DNA from: CAIXSC01 sp046349935
Lineage (GTDB): Bacteria; Planctomycetota; Planctomycetia; Pirellulales; Pirellulaceae
Reading direction: 5' to 3'
Assembly: GCA_046349935.1 (NCBI GenBank)
Contig: JAXMBK010000003.1
Span: forward strand, 310,001-374,000
DNA length: 64,000 nt
Position numbers and translations under genes: made by a program. Positions 63,533 through 64,000 of this stretch are shown here, piece after piece; position 1 is the first letter of the stretch, and each line of letters begins with the position of its first letter. The notes beneath the pieces were generated by a model. The model did no database searches and was not told where the DNA came from. It saw only the letters and a program-made list of their open reading frames with translations.

Positions 63533-64000
63533 TTTGGCAGTTTCACTTTCTTCCCCCCCTTGCCGCCATCCGACTCGTCGGGACCGGTCGACTTGGCGCC
63601 CGTCTTGTCGCCGGACTTTCCGTCGCCGTACAGCGGGGGAGGACCATCAAACACGGGCGGGAAACCGTTGAGCTGCCGCCAAATTTCATAGCCCAACGAA
63701 ACCTGACTAAGCATCACCCAACCGTTGGTCCGCGCCCCTTGTCGCAACAGCTGCTCCGAGGGCCACGGTTCGTCGGGTTTGGGCTGAATAAGGATGCGGA
63801 ACTTGCCTTTGCCGTTATCGGCCGCGTCGACCGCCGTCACCCTACCGCCGAACGTACCGAAGGCGGCGGACGGCCACCCCGCGGCGAACTGCACCGCCGG
63901 CCAGCCCTCAAACTGCAGCCGCACTTCGCGCCCCGGCGACACCAGAGGAATGTCGTTGCCATCCACCCACAATTCGACCGCCCGATCGCTGGTCTCCGGT
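63529..64000 (-). CDS. HlyD-family periplasmic adaptor, C-terminal part (5' end outside window)
   Basis: The frame is open to the right edge. The visible 157 residues are the C-terminal beta-barrel of a membrane-fusion adaptor: AVELWVDGNDIPLVSPG, VRLQFEGWPAVQF, FGGRVTAVDAADNGKGKFRI. The helix QVSLGYEIWRQLNGF and a Lys/Gly-rich tail follow. The gene is directly coupled to the TolC-like gene. Confidence 0.8.
   Translation of the reverse strand, partial: PETSDRAVELWVDGNDIPLVSPGREVRLQFEGWPAVQFAAGWPSAAFGTFGGRVTAVDAADNGKGKFRILIQPKPDEPWPSEQLLRQGARTNGWVMLSQVSLGYEIWRQLNGFPPVFDGPPPLYGDGKSGDKTGAKSTGPDESDGGKGGKKVKLPK

Overview
The window reads as chromosomal DNA of a planctomycete, probably Pirellulales-like. 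The grounds are a PVC-type membrane-bound dehydrogenase fused to a CxxCH haem domain, DUF1501 and DUF1598 proteins, the TPR tail of a probable planctomycetal Ser/Thr kinase, many Tat or Sec leaders, high GC and GTAG-type REP repeats. No rRNA, tRNA or CRISPR array was recognised. The window cuts one gene at each end: a TPR protein on the left and an HlyD-type adaptor on the right.

Layout. 1-3.5 kb: TPR gene, a 196-bp MITE-like element and a REP-associated tyrosine transposase (RAYT) flanked by its likely REP substrates. 3.6-10.3 kb: locus A, three + strand genes for large, soluble-looking helical proteins (480, 416 and 1305 aa) with no recognised family. 10.4-19.0 kb: two secreted phosphatases, a second MITE copy, a PQQ-type propeller, a subtilase and a dehydrogenase/cytochrome. 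19.0-27.5 kb: an ArsR regulator divergent from pckA, a Fur/Zur-like regulator, a DUF58/transglutaminase-like pair, and an exported protein translationally coupled to a CobW GTPase. 27.6-34.4 kb: a sugar operon whose enzymes assemble into a route from L-galactose (or L-fucose) through L-galactonate, D-tagaturonate and D-fructuronate to D-mannonate, ending in a DUF1501 gene. 34.4-40.7 kb: a DUF1444-like gene, a Xer-type recombinase, an acyltransferase and the housekeeping set rpmE-prfA-prmC. 40.9-48.8 kb: locus B, a second three-gene operon (1204, 1090 and 326 aa, - strand) paralogous to locus A. 48.9-52.2 kb: two overlapping glycosyltransferases. 52.4-64 kb: DUF1598, a vWA protein, ychF, an ICMT-like methyltransferase, pyrC, a small exported protein, purEK, and a TolC/HlyD export pair.

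The strongest candidate for an undescribed system is the pair of loci A and B. A1 (480 aa) and B3 (326 aa) share an N-terminal alpha/beta-looking domain and a helical-hairpin unit. A3 (1305 aa) and B2 (1090 aa) share a Gly/Ala-rich hydrophobic segment followed by a characteristic helical motif. Four of the six proteins (A1, A2, B1, B3) end in a similar 40-55 residue tail. This suggests two versions of one multi-protein assembly. Its function cannot be read from the sequence, and the paralogy was judged by eye.
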